Assembly: GCF_022811525.1 (NCBI RefSeq)
Contig: NZ_CP063982.1
Coordinates: forward strand, 1,054,001 to 1,118,000
Source: Orrella daihaiensis
GTDB taxonomy: Bacteria > Pseudomonadota > Gammaproteobacteria > Burkholderiales > Burkholderiaceae_B
Direction: 5' to 3'
DNA: 64,000 nt
Shown here: positions 1 through 10,994 of the stretch, one piece after another
How positions within the stretch are numbered: the first letter of the stretch is position 1
How the letters are laid out: each line of letters opens with the position of its first letter
The notes under the pieces: generated by a model
The model's input: only the letters and a program-made list of their open reading frames with translations
Told to the model about the DNA's origin: nothing
Databases searched by the model: none
Position numbers and translations under genes: made by a program

Positions 1-641
1 ACAAGGATCTGCCAGGCATCGCCAGCTTGCGTGATGATGGCATGGGTGGGCCAAGTGTTAGCGAGCCGGTCGTGGCCGCGCTGGAACTGTTGCCAAGACT
101 GTATGGTGGCGCTGAGGTCTTGGAGCGCGCTGCCAGCCTATCGGTATTTAAGGGCGTGAGTGCAGCGCTGGAATCATTAAAGACGCTGGTTACCAAGCTC
201 GCTGGCGAGAAAATCAGTCTGGATCTGGCCGATGTGGGTGCATACGGTTATCACTCCGGTGTGACGTTCTCGATTTATGCATCGGATTGGCATGATGCAC
301 TGGTGCGCGGTGGGCGTTACGACAACGTCGGTGCGGCGTTTGGTCGTGCGCGCGCTGCGACTGGCTTTAGTATGGATCTGATTCGACTGGCACGATCGTT
401 CGGTCAGGCTGAGCCAGCGGCAGCCATTCTGGCGCCATCTAGCGGCGCTGACGACCAGGCGCTCACACAACTGGTAGCCCAGTTGCGTGCCGATGGAGAA
501 ATCGTGGTGCAGTTATTGCCCGGTGAGTCTGTGGCACACGACGAGTTTATTTTTGATCGGGAGCTGGCGCGTGATGGCCAGCAATGGGTGGTTCGGCCGG
601 TTAACACAACGGCTAAACCCAACTCCAATTCCAATTCGTAA
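1..641 (+). CDS. hisZ: ATP phosphoribosyltransferase regulatory subunit HisZ (5'-truncated by window edge)
   Basis: HisZ is a catalytically inactive histidyl-tRNA-synthetase paralogue that forms the hetero-octameric ATP phosphoribosyltransferase with short-form HisG, the first step of histidine biosynthesis. The reading frame is already open at base 3, so only the C-terminal ~212 residues are visible. The segment VRGGRYDNVGAAFGR matches the motif-3-like region of class II synthetase folds (GGRYD). It is followed by a short alpha/beta tail and an Asn/Ser-rich end that looks unstructured. The stop lies 9 bases before purA, so the two are probably cotranscribed. hisZ next to purA is the usual arrangement in Burkholderiales. 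Full-length HisS is a less likely alternative, because the visible C-terminus lacks the HisS anticodon-binding domain. Confidence 0.9.
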   Translation, partial: KDLPGIASLRDDGMGGPSVSEPVVAALELLPRLYGGAEVLERAASLSVFKGVSAALESLKTLVTKLAGEKISLDLADVGAYGYHSGVTFSIYASDWHDALVRGGRYDNVGAAFGRARAATGFSMDLIRLARSFGQAEPAAAILAPSSGADDQALTQLVAQLRADGEIVVQLLPGESVAHDEFIFDRELARDGQQWVVRPVNTTAKPNSNSNS

Positions 642-650
642 GTCAATATC

Positions 651-1946
651 ATGAGCAAAAACGTTGTAGTGATTGGCACCCAGTGGGGTGATGAGGGCAA
701 GGGCAAGATCGTCGATTGGCTCGCTGAGTCTGCCCAAGGCGTGGTGCGGTTTCAAGGTGGTCACAACGCTGGCCACACGCTTTGGATCAAAGGACAAAAG
801 ACGATTTTGCGGTTGATCCCCTCGGGCATTATGCATCCCAACACCATGTGCTACATCGGTAACGGTGTGGTGCTGTCCCCGCAAGCGCTATTGACTGAAA
901 TCGGTGAGCTTGAGCAAGCGGGTTTGAATGTGCGCGAACGGTTGCGTATCGCGCCAGCGTGCCCATTGATCCTGCCTTATCACATTGCTCTGGATCAGGC
1001 CCGTGAGGCCAAGCGCGGTGATGCCAAGATCGGCACCACCGGTCGTGGCATTGGCCCTGCCTATGAAGACAAGGTCGCGCGTCGGGCGTTACGAGTGCAG
1101 GACCTTTACGATCCGGCGGCGTTTCGAGCCAAGCTCGAAGAAGTGCTTGATTTGCATAACTTCACCTTGACTCAGTATCTTGGTGCACCCGCAGTATCAG
1201 TCGATGAGGTCTATGAGCAGGCCATGGGCTTTGCGCCAGCGCTTGAACCCATGGTGGCTGACGTCAGTCGGTTATTGAATCAGGCACAAAAAGATGGACA
1301 AAACCTGTTGTTCGAAGGTGCCCAAGGTGCATTGCTTGACATCGACCACGGCACATACCCGTTTGTGACCAGCAGCAATTGCCTCTCGGGCGCGGCAGCA
1401 ACCGGTGCTGGCGTTGGACCGCAAAGTTTGCATCATGTCTTGGGTATCACCAAGGCCTACACCACGCGAGTGGGTTCTGGGCCGTTTCCGACCGAGCTAG
1501 AGGATGAAACGGGTGCGCATTTGGCTTCAGTGGGCAAAGAGTTTGGCTCGGTCACCGGCCGTGCCCGGCGTTGCGGTTGGTTTGATGGGGCGGCATTGAA
1601 GCGGTCGGTGCAAATCAATGGCATTTCCGGGTTGTGCATTACCAAGCTGGATGTGCTTGATGGTTTGCCCACCATACAGTTAGGGGTGGGTTATCGCATT
1701 AACGGCGAATTCACGGAGCTGCTGCCGTTTGGCGCAGCTGAAGTCGCGCGTGCTGAGCCTGTGTTTGAGGAGCTGCCCGGCTGGTCCGAATCTACCGTGG
1801 GCATTACCGAGTTTGATAAACTGCCAGCAAATGCTCGTCAATACTTGATGCGAATCTCCGAGGTCTGTGAAGTCCCGATTGACATGGTGTCTACTGGACC
1901 AGACCGCGAAGAAACCATTCTTTTACGTCATCCCTTCAAGTCTTGA
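651..1946 (+). CDS. purA: Adenylosuccinate synthetase
   Basis: Catalyses IMP + aspartate + GTP -> adenylosuccinate, the first committed step from IMP to AMP, in the cytosol. The 431-residue length is normal for the family. The N-terminal GTP-binding loop GDEGKGK (residues 13-19, with catalytic Asp14 and Lys17) and catalytic His42 in GGHNAGHT are present. So are the IMP-binding TTGRGIGPAYEDK segment near residue 128 and the C-terminal guanine-recognition end around STGPDREETI. The ATG follows hisZ by 9 bases. A phosphoribosyltransferase gene lies 63 bases downstream, forming a hisZ-purA-PRT group in which both purine-related products use or generate nucleotide precursors. No key residue is missing. 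Confidence 0.98.
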   Translation: MSKNVVVIGTQWGDEGKGKIVDWLAESAQGVVRFQGGHNAGHTLWIKGQKTILRLIPSGIMHPNTMCYIGNGVVLSPQALLTEIGELEQAGLNVRERLRIAPACPLILPYHIALDQAREAKRGDAKIGTTGRGIGPAYEDKVARRALRVQDLYDPAAFRAKLEEVLDLHNFTLTQYLGAPAVSVDEVYEQAMGFAPALEPMVADVSRLLNQAQKDGQNLLFEGAQGALLDIDHGTYPFVTSSNCLSGAAATGAGVGPQSLHHVLGITKAYTTRVGSGPFPTELEDETGAHLASVGKEFGSVTGRARRCGWFDGAALKRSVQINGISGLCITKLDVLDGLPTIQLGVGYRINGEFTELLPFGAAEVARAEPVFEELPGWSESTVGITEFDKLPANARQYLMRISEVCEVPIDMVSTGPDREETILLRHPFKS

Positions 1947-2009
1947 TCAGGCACTGGCGAAAATCATCGGTTAGAGTCATTGAACAAGCTTGCAAATTAA
2001 GACACACCC

Positions 2010-2546
2010 ATGGCCAATCCACCCAATACCGCTCGCGATGTCTGGTACAGCTGGGACGAATACAACCGGTTGATCGAAGACTTGGCGGTCAAGATTCACG
2101 ATTCGGGCTGGGTCTTTGACCAGATTATTTGTTTGGCGCGCGGCGGTATGCGGGTCGGTGATGTGCTCTCGCGCCTGAACCGCATCCCATTGGCAATCCT
2201 GTCAGCGAGCAGCTATCGAGAAAACGCCGGGCGTGAGCAGGGACAGCTCGATATCGCACCCTACATTTCAATGGCTTATGGATCGCCGTCGGGACGCGTG
2301 CTGTTGGTCGATGACATGGTCGACACCGGTCTGACATTTGGCAAGGTGCGCGGACATCTGCTGTCCTCATACCCAGCGATTAAAGAGTTACGTACGGCAG
2401 TGGTGTGGTGGAAGGCGCATTCGGTAGTCAGTCCGGACTATCACAGCGTGTATCTAGAGGATAATCCCTGGATTCACCAACCGTTTGAGGCATACGACAC
2501 GCTCACGCTGGACGAGTTAAAGAAAACGCACCAAAATGGTGCTTAA
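2010..2546 (+). CDS. Phosphoribosyltransferase family protein (type I PRTase)
   Basis: A 178-residue type I phosphoribosyltransferase, probably acting on a purine base or nucleoside precursor with PRPP. The PRPP-binding signature VLLVDDMVDTG lies near residues 97-107, with the flexible-loop region upstream and a CLARGGMRVGD segment near residues 41-51 that forms the pyrophosphate loop. A gene of this kind commonly follows purA in Burkholderiales and is usually annotated only as phosphoribosyltransferase or xanthine/hypoxanthine-guanine PRTase-like. The neighbouring purA supports a purine-salvage role, but substrate specificity cannot be read from the sequence. The start at 2010 gives a normal N-terminus. 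The stop is ~30 bases before the promoter-like region of rpsU. Confidence 0.85.
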   Translation: MANPPNTARDVWYSWDEYNRLIEDLAVKIHDSGWVFDQIICLARGGMRVGDVLSRLNRIPLAILSASSYRENAGREQGQLDIAPYISMAYGSPSGRVLLVDDMVDTGLTFGKVRGHLLSSYPAIKELRTAVVWWKAHSVVSPDYHSVYLEDNPWIHQPFEAYDTLTLDELKKTHQNGA

Positions 2547-2606
2547 TATCAGTCCCAATTTGTCAGTGACTGCAGTTTGATTGCTGGCGTTTTTATGGTC
2601 CGCCTG

Positions 2607-2615
2607 TGCTATATT
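2607..2615 (+). promoter_or_regulatory. Candidate extended -10 promoter of rpsU
   Basis: The sequence TGCTATATT is an extended -10 element (TGn plus a 5/6 match to TATAAT), about 40 bases before the rpsU ATG. No well-spaced -35 hexamer is visible, which is typical of extended -10 promoters. The assignment is by motif only. Confidence 0.45.
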
Positions 2616-2654
2616 AACGGGCTTCGCGTAATCTCTTTGATACGAAATACACCT

Positions 2655-2867
2655 ATGCCAATTGTTCGCCTGAAAGAAAATGAGCCGTTTGAAGTTGCGA
2701 TGCGTCGCTTTAAGCGCACGATCGAAAAAACGGGTCTGTTGACCGAGTTGCGTGCTCGTGAGTTCTACGAAAAGCCAACCGCTGAGCGCAAGCGCAAGCA
2801 TGCTGCTGCCATCAAGCGCCATTACAAGCGCATTCGTAGCCAGCAACTGCCGCCACGCCTCTATTAA
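2655..2867 (+). CDS. rpsU: 30S ribosomal protein S21
   Basis: S21 is a small, very basic protein of the 30S subunit that sits near the anti-Shine-Dalgarno end of 16S rRNA and helps initiation. The product is 70 residues, the normal size. It begins MPIVRLKENEPFE and ends in an Arg/Lys-rich tail (KRHYKRIRSQQLPPRLY), matching the betaproteobacterial family. The frame is open further upstream to 2577, but the conserved N-terminus fixes the start at 2655. It heads the classical macromolecular-synthesis group rpsU-dnaG-rpoD. dnaG begins 36 bases after its stop, with no yqeY-type gene in between, although one occurs in several related genomes. Confidence 0.97.
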   Translation: MPIVRLKENEPFEVAMRRFKRTIEKTGLLTELRAREFYEKPTAERKRKHAAAIKRHYKRIRSQQLPPRLY

Positions 2868-2903
2868 TCGCGGGCGCAAGCTGTCGCGTACCGCGCGCCT
2901 GCC

Positions 2904-4826
2904 TTGATCCCGGATTCCTTCATACAAGAGCTGCTCGCCCGCGTCGACGTTGTCGACGTGGTTGGCCGTTACGTGCAGCTTCGAAAGGGCGGTGCCAATT
3001 TGCTTGGCCTGTGCCCGTTCCATCAAGAAAAATCTCCATCGTTCACGGTCAGTCCGTCTAAGCAATTCTTCCATTGCTTCGGTTGCGGTGCCCACGGCAG
3101 TGCCATCGGGTTTCTGATGCAGCACAGTGGCGCAAGCTTCCAGGAGGCGGTACGAACCCTGGCCTCTACCGTCGGGATGCAGGTCCCGGAATCAAACACC
3201 AGTCCTGCCACCCGGGCTCGCGCGGCTCAACGACGTCAAGAGCAAAACGCCCATTCAGCAGTGCTGGATAAAGCACAGGACTTTTACAAGGCACAGTTAA
3301 AAGACCATCCCCCGGCAGTGCAATATCTGAAGTCCCGCGGTCTGACCGGCCAAATCGCCGCGCGATATGGCCTCGGTTGGGCGCCAGAGAGTCGCCAGGG
3401 ATTAGCCACGGTATTTGGTCGCTACGAAGACCCGCTACTCGTTGAAGCCGGACTGGTAATCGAGTCAGACGATGGTCGCCGTTATGACCGGTTTCGTGGT
3501 CGGGTGATGTTCCCGATTCGCAACATGAAGGGTGAGTTGATTGGGTTTGGTGGCCGGATTATCGACAAGGGCGAACCCAAGTACCTGAATTCGCCAGAAA
3601 CCCCGGTGTTTAGCAAAGGTCAGGAGCTCTATGGTGCTTGGGAAGGTCGACAAGCTATCCGGACTGAAGATCAGGTCATCGTGGTCGAAGGCTACATGGA
3701 TGTGGTGGGCTTGGCACAGCTTGGCGTAGAAAACGCCGTGGCAACGCTGGGCACAGCGACCACGGCCGATCACTTGCGCAAGCTTATACGGCTGACCCAT
3801 CGAATTGTGTTTAGTTTTGATGGGGACAGCGCCGGTCGCCGCGCCGCTTGGCGCGCACTGCAGACTGCGTTGCCCTTGTTACGTGATGACCTGTCGGTTC
3901 GGTTTTTGTTTTTGCCGGCAGGGCACGACCCTGACACCTACATTCGTGAGTTTGGGCAAGCCGCATTTAAGGCATGTATCAAAGATGCAGTGGCACTGTC
4001 ATCGTTCTTGCTTGATGAGTTGTCAGAACGCCATCGACTAGACGAGCCCGAGGGGCGCTCAGCCTGTGTGCATGAGGCGGTACCGATCCTGGCACAGATT
4101 CCCGACGGCGCCTTAAAGCACCAGGTTCTGAACGAATTTGCGAGTCGTGTCAGGTTAACGCGGGAGGAATTAGACGGGTTGATGGCCTCGGACCTCAGGC
4201 TTGCTCAAAGACAGTCCAGCGCGGCCAGCGCGACACCGACGTGGTCAGCCGACCAGCCCACGGCGCGCTCGCTGCCCGCGTCCGAGCGCGCCAGCCCGCA
4301 TCGCGGGCCAGACATCGAGTCGTCTGAGGCCAGAGCAGGGGAAGCGGCGGTGCCGCCGTGGGAGTTAAGATCGGCCTCCAGATCCGACAGGCGTCGGGCA
4401 GTGGCCCCGTTGGCCAAACGGTTGCTCTCGCTTTTATTGGCGCACCCGGAGCTGGCCGAACAACTCGGCGAGCAGCAGCTCGAAGTGTTAGAGGGCAATG
4501 ACAATCTCATCCTGGTCAAAGAGTTTGTGCTGCTGGTGCAAGCCACTGGTGCACGTCATTTAGGGGCGTTACTTGAGGCGGCTGACCCTGACAGCGACCT
4601 GGCACAGGTACTGACTGGCTTGTCTGGCGAGCTCATGGCGCAGATGGATTTGCCGGCACCCGAGGCTGAATGGGAGGATGCGCTGGCGCGCATTGAGCTA
4701 GATAGCCTAAAGCGTGAGCAAGCCAGCCTCGTGACGCAAGGCCTGGGTGACCAGGCATCGATTGAGCGTTATCAGGAACTTGCCAAGCGAATACAGGGTC
4801 TAACGAGCGTGAGCAAAGGAAACTGA
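2904..4826 (+). CDS. dnaG: DNA primase
   Basis: DnaG makes the RNA primers for chromosomal replication and is recruited by the DnaB helicase. The 640-residue product has the N-terminal CHC2 zinc finger (Cys37, His40, Cys58, Cys61). Next comes the RNA-polymerase core with the TOPRIM domain (VEGYMDV near residue 265 and FDGDSAGRRAA near residue 315, which carry the acidic metal ligands). A Pro/Ser/Arg-rich linker around residues 435-500 precedes the C-terminal DnaB-interaction domain. The start is a TTG at 2904 with no obvious Shine-Dalgarno. It is supported because the residues after it (IPDSFIQELLARVDVVDVVG) are the conserved DnaG N-terminus and no ATG lies nearby. Middle gene of rpsU-dnaG-rpoD. 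Confidence 0.97.
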   Translation: MIPDSFIQELLARVDVVDVVGRYVQLRKGGANLLGLCPFHQEKSPSFTVSPSKQFFHCFGCGAHGSAIGFLMQHSGASFQEAVRTLASTVGMQVPESNTSPATRARAAQRRQEQNAHSAVLDKAQDFYKAQLKDHPPAVQYLKSRGLTGQIAARYGLGWAPESRQGLATVFGRYEDPLLVEAGLVIESDDGRRYDRFRGRVMFPIRNMKGELIGFGGRIIDKGEPKYLNSPETPVFSKGQELYGAWEGRQAIRTEDQVIVVEGYMDVVGLAQLGVENAVATLGTATTADHLRKLIRLTHRIVFSFDGDSAGRRAAWRALQTALPLLRDDLSVRFLFLPAGHDPDTYIREFGQAAFKACIKDAVALSSFLLDELSERHRLDEPEGRSACVHEAVPILAQIPDGALKHQVLNEFASRVRLTREELDGLMASDLRLAQRQSSAASATPTWSADQPTARSLPASERASPHRGPDIESSEARAGEAAVPPWELRSASRSDRRRAVAPLAKRLLSLLLAHPELAEQLGEQQLEVLEGNDNLILVKEFVLLVQATGARHLGALLEAADPDSDLAQVLTGLSGELMAQMDLPAPEAEWEDALARIELDSLKREQASLVTQGLGDQASIERYQELAKRIQGLTSVSKGN

Positions 4827-5210
4827 TTCGGGAAACTAAGCGGGAAACCGCGGGTTACGGTGTGAAACGGCCTGAATTTATGCGAACTGACAGTTTCTTT
4901 ACGTATAAACACTGAGTTACAGGTACAATTACAGGTTGCTTCACGCTTTCACAACAAACCACTTTGTCACCGACCGGCAAAATGCATCGGCATCGGAATA
5001 CCGGCAAGGGGTGGATGGGCAAACAGCCTGTGAATCGTCTCAAGCAAGCATACTGGGCAATACCCGAAGTGTCGCGGTTACAGACGATCGCCTTGCGTTC
5101 ATCGTCCGGCTAGCTGTCACTTCAAACCTGGGGTCAGGCTAATCCTGGTCCTGCGCCGCCGGCGGTATGGTGGCGAAATGATACGTATCACCTGAACCAA
5201 CCACGGGACA
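4827..5210 (+). other. dnaG-rpoD intergenic region
   Basis: A 384-base stretch without a convincing gene. The length suggests an independent rpoD promoter or leader rather than simple operon read-through. A small inverted motif (GCGGGAAACCGCG near 4841) lies just after dnaG. I could not find a hexamer pair clear enough to name as a promoter. Confidence 0.4.
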
Positions 5211-7853
<2,643 letters not shown>

Positions 7854-7876
7854 GCTTAGGGTCTCGAGTTTCGGAG

Positions 7877-8611
7877 ATGGCGATGTCCGCTTTCAGTCAA
7901 AAGATCCTGCCTGCTATCTTGATTGCCGCCGGCGTCGGCGTGGGCGGCTGGTTTGTGGGTCAGGGCCTTGAAGGGTTTCGCCAGGCTGAGCGCTTCATTA
8001 CGATCAAGGGTCTGGCAGAGCAAGACGTCAAAAGCGATTTTGCGATCTGGACCCTGTCGTTTCGCCGTGCTGGTGGTGACTATCAAGCAGTTAGGTCTGA
8101 ATTGACTGCAGATCGTGAAGCCGTGGCTGCGTTCTTGCGCGGGCAGGGCTTTAATGATCAGGAGATCGAGCTGCGCCCGCTTCGCATCACCGACTTGATG
8201 GCCAGGGAGTACGGTCAGCAGGACGTGGCGTTGCGCTACACCGGCGAAGGCTCGGTGTTAGTGCGCTCGGCACGTGTGGATTTGGTGGCTAGGGCGTCCA
8301 ACGCCGTTGACCCTCTGATCACCCAAGGTGTGGCGCTGTCGCAAGATGGCCCAATGGGTGGGGCGCCACGCTACTTCCTGCGAGGCTTTAATGAGGTCAA
8401 GCCGCAGTTGCTCGAAGCAGCCGTGACCAATGCGCGTGAACAGGCAGAGCAGTTTGCCACCGATGCTGGCGCCACGCTAGGCGACTTGAGACGGGCCAAC
8501 CAGGGCGCGATCCAGATTCTGGATGATGATGGCTCTGATGGCTATAGTTCGGGTTTGACCATCGGCAAGCGCCTGCGGGTGGTCAGCACGTTTGAATTTC
8601 TCTTGAAGTAA
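7877..8611 (+). CDS. SIMPL (DUF541) domain periplasmic protein
   Basis: A 244-residue protein of the SIMPL/DUF541 family, related to E. coli YggE, which is linked to oxidative-stress tolerance. The N-terminus has one hydrophobic segment (about residues 10-28, PAILIAAGVGVGGWFVG), so it is either membrane-anchored or exported. The rest is the SIMPL fold, beginning FITIKGLAEQDVKSDFAIW and ending VVSTFEFLLK. The frame has ATGs at 7877 and 7883. The GGAG at 7873-7876 is better placed for the second, so translation probably starts at 7883 (two residues shorter). It sits 23 bases after rpoD on the same strand and may be read through from it, but nothing ties its function to transcription. Confidence 0.85.
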   Translation: MAMSAFSQKILPAILIAAGVGVGGWFVGQGLEGFRQAERFITIKGLAEQDVKSDFAIWTLSFRRAGGDYQAVRSELTADREAVAAFLRGQGFNDQEIELRPLRITDLMAREYGQQDVALRYTGEGSVLVRSARVDLVARASNAVDPLITQGVALSQDGPMGGAPRYFLRGFNEVKPQLLEAAVTNAREQAEQFATDAGATLGDLRRANQGAIQILDDDGSDGYSSGLTIGKRLRVVSTFEFLLK

Positions 8612-8638
8612 AGAGGCTAACAATGTCCGGGGGCTGCC

Positions 8639-9199
8639 ATGGTTGCCAAGCGGGTTAAGAAGTATCTGCCAGCTTCGGACAAAGTCTCGCAACACAAAAT
8701 GTTGCGCTGGCTAGGGCCCACGCTGACCAAGCCAAGTCTTTGGCAAATCAATCGCCGCAGCATCGCCTTGGGGCTTGCGATCGGTGTGTTTTGGGGGTTG
8801 CTGATTCCGCTGGCGCAAATACCCTTTGCGGCCCTTGCGGCGGTGCTCTTGCGGGCTAATCTTGCGATTGCGGTGACCAGCACACTGGTGACCAATCCAT
8901 TTACGTTTGCGCCGGTGTACTTCCTGGCTTATCAGTTTGGTGACTGGTTGCTTGGGGATCAGGGCGCCGAAGTGACCGAAGCGATGCTGGCTGAGCAGAT
9001 GAGCCAGATCAGCGTGACCAGCACAGGCTGGATTGACCGCATCGGTGATGTGGCCGCACCACTTTTTACCGGCTTGGCATTATTTGCCACGGTGGGCTCG
9101 CTGCTTTGTTATTTGCTGGTGAGTTTGCTTTGGCGCTTGGCTATTGTTTTACGCTACCGTAAACGCCAGCGCCGCTTTGCCAATTCGCTTGACGACTAG
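8639..9199 (+). CDS. DUF2062 domain membrane protein
   Basis: A 186-residue inner-membrane protein with the DUF2062 pattern. A basic N-terminus (KRVKKYLP) precedes the hallmark NRRSIALGLAIGVFWGLLIPLAQIP around residues 38-62, then LVTNPFTFAPVYFLAYQFG near residue 92, and a last hydrophobic helix around residues 140-165 followed by a basic tail (RYRKRQRR). Three to four membrane segments are likely. The biochemical function is not established; homologues often neighbour envelope-biogenesis genes. It follows the SIMPL gene by 27 bases on the same strand. It converges on the minus-strand oxidoreductase, whose stop lies 16 bases beyond. Confidence 0.85.
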   Translation: MVAKRVKKYLPASDKVSQHKMLRWLGPTLTKPSLWQINRRSIALGLAIGVFWGLLIPLAQIPFAALAAVLLRANLAIAVTSTLVTNPFTFAPVYFLAYQFGDWLLGDQGAEVTEAMLAEQMSQISVTSTGWIDRIGDVAAPLFTGLALFATVGSLLCYLLVSLLWRLAIVLRYRKRQRRFANSLDD

Positions 9200-9215
9200 G
9201 TTGGTTGCGACCTGG

Positions 9216-10196
9216 TCAGACAAGGTCGATCACGACGTTGCCAACGGAGCTGCCTTGCTCAACCGCCTGATGTGCGGCAGCCACCTGCTCAAGCTTAAAG
9301 CGCTCACCAATCAAATGCTCAAGCGCGTTTTGTTGTAACAACAGGGTCAGGCCTTGAACTGCCTGCTGCCGTTGTGCATCGCTTAGGTCGTACACCAGAA
9401 ACAGTTTGAGCGTGACCGAGTTATACAGCCAAGTTTTAAAGTCAAACGACACGCGTGTCATGTCGTTGGATCCGTAACAAACAATGGTGCCGTGGCGCTT
9501 TAGAGCACCACCCACCACAAACTGATCCACGCTCGAGAAGTCCATATCGATGATGACATCGACCCCACCGGCGCCAGCCAATTCAATCACGTTTTCGGTG
9601 CAGTGCTGTTCCTTATAGTTCACCGTGTGATCCGCACCAAGCCTTTTAGCCAGTTCGGATTTGGCGCTGCTGCCAACAGTGCCGATTACTCGGGCGCCTT
9701 TGCGCTTGGCCATTTGCACGCAGTAAGCACCCACGGCGTTAGCTGCTCCAATGATCAATACCGTTTTGCCGGACACGTCACCGGCGTGCTCAATCGCCTG
9801 CCAGGCAGTTAGCGCCGGGATTCCCAGGCAGGCCCCCGCTTCAAAACTCACATGGTCTGGTAAAGCCACCGCTTGCGCGGCAGGCAAGGCGATGAATTCG
9901 GCGCAGGTGCCCATGGCACGTTGCCATTGACCGTTCCAGATCCAGACACGCTGACCGATCCGAGTTTGATCAACACCAGCACCGACCGCTTCAACGACGC
10001 CCGCACCATCGCTGTGCGGGATGATGCGATCAAACGCCAGTGGTCGGCCTGCACGTGACTTCACATCCGAGGGGTTAACCCCAGACGTGTGTAGCCGCAC
10101 CAGAACCTCGCCAGCGCCTGGCTGCGGCACAGCCCAGTCGCCAACTGTGAGAACCTCACTGGCTTTGCCGTTTTGGGAATACCAAGCTGCTTTCAT
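9216..10196 (-). CDS. Zinc-independent MDR-family NADPH:quinone reductase-like oxidoreductase
   Basis: A 326-residue medium-chain dehydrogenase/reductase of the quinone-oxidoreductase/zeta-crystallin branch, probably NADPH-dependent and cytosolic. It has the N-terminal GroES-like domain (LHTSGVNPSDVKSRAG, residues ~32-47, and IPHSDGAGVVEAVG). The Rossmann domain carries the nucleotide loop IGAANAVGAYCVQMAKRKGA near residue 150. The structural zinc Cys cluster and the catalytic zinc ligands of alcohol dehydrogenases are absent, which fits the quinone-reductase branch. Substrate unknown. It is divergently neighboured by nothing obvious; an HdeD-like gene lies upstream on the same strand, separated by 43 bases. 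Confidence 0.85.
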   Translation of the reverse strand: MKAAWYSQNGKASEVLTVGDWAVPQPGAGEVLVRLHTSGVNPSDVKSRAGRPLAFDRIIPHSDGAGVVEAVGAGVDQTRIGQRVWIWNGQWQRAMGTCAEFIALPAAQAVALPDHVSFEAGACLGIPALTAWQAIEHAGDVSGKTVLIIGAANAVGAYCVQMAKRKGARVIGTVGSSAKSELAKRLGADHTVNYKEQHCTENVIELAGAGGVDVIIDMDFSSVDQFVVGGALKRHGTIVCYGSNDMTRVSFDFKTWLYNSVTLKLFLVYDLSDAQRQQAVQGLTLLLQQNALEHLIGERFKLEQVAAAHQAVEQGSSVGNVVIDLV

Positions 10197-10239
10197 CTTT
10201 GATCACCTCCTCGCTAAACGGCGGGGCTTGCCGTGATGG

Positions 10240-10824
10240 TCAAGGTTTCTGTGAGGCACGTTTAATCGCTAGCCCAATAAATACGAGTGCCCAGCCTTGC
10301 AGCAGCAATTCGATCGCCAACAAAAGCCCGGGCACCCACGTGCTGCCTTCTGGCCAGCTGTTCAGAATCATCACGCCCAGAATGATGGTTAGCACCCCGG
10401 AAAGCGCAGGCCACAGCATGTTGCCGCCCGAGCCGTTTTGAATGGCGGCAATAATGCGCAAGACCCCTGTCACCAGAAATAGTGCTGCCAGCCAGATGGT
10501 CAATCCCTCGAGTGCAGCCAACGGCGCCATCCAAACAAACACACCCAGCCCGATGTATAGCGCAGCAAATAGGGACTGAATCAGGAAGGTGCGCCAGCCT
10601 TTGGACTGAAACGCATGGATCGCCATGAATACGCCGCCCACAAATGCGACTGCACCAAGAATAGAAATCGAGGCATACGAGAACGCTGTTTCGGCAATCA
10701 GACCAATCATGCCGCAGACCACGAGCAGCACACCAATGGCGATGAGCTTGCCCGAGTGTTTGACGGCCTCCCCAAATATCTGCTTTTGTAGGGGAGTCAG
10801 TGGTGGGATGTTGTTGTCTTGCAT
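10240..10824 (-). CDS. HdeD family (DUF308) membrane protein
   Basis: A 194-residue integral membrane protein with about six hydrophobic segments, arranged as two DUF308 repeats (LIAIGVLLVVCGMIGLIAETA and LFLVTGVLRIIAAIQNGSG). E. coli HdeD, the namesake, is tied to acid resistance at high cell density. Here the role is inferred from family only. The start at 10824 places a short hydrophilic N-terminus (MQDNNIPPLTPLQKQIFG) before the first helix. It reads towards the MDR oxidoreductase gene and could be cotranscribed with it. About 170 bases separate it from the divergent DUF3422 gene. Confidence 0.85.
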   Translation of the reverse strand: MQDNNIPPLTPLQKQIFGEAVKHSGKLIAIGVLLVVCGMIGLIAETAFSYASISILGAVAFVGGVFMAIHAFQSKGWRTFLIQSLFAALYIGLGVFVWMAPLAALEGLTIWLAALFLVTGVLRIIAAIQNGSGGNMLWPALSGVLTIILGVMILNSWPEGSTWVPGLLLAIELLLQGWALVFIGLAIKRASQKP

Positions 10825-10994
10825 GTTGTCCTCTGTATGGCCTAGATGAGCCGATGTAACCGTTTGTCAGCAACTAAACGACAGATCATACCAATGCGCT
10901 GCCAAACCACGCCAATCTTGCACCAATCTTGCAGTGATCAGTCGATTAAGCATGATCATTGTGCATTTGCACAAAATAGGGTTTACTTGCGGAC

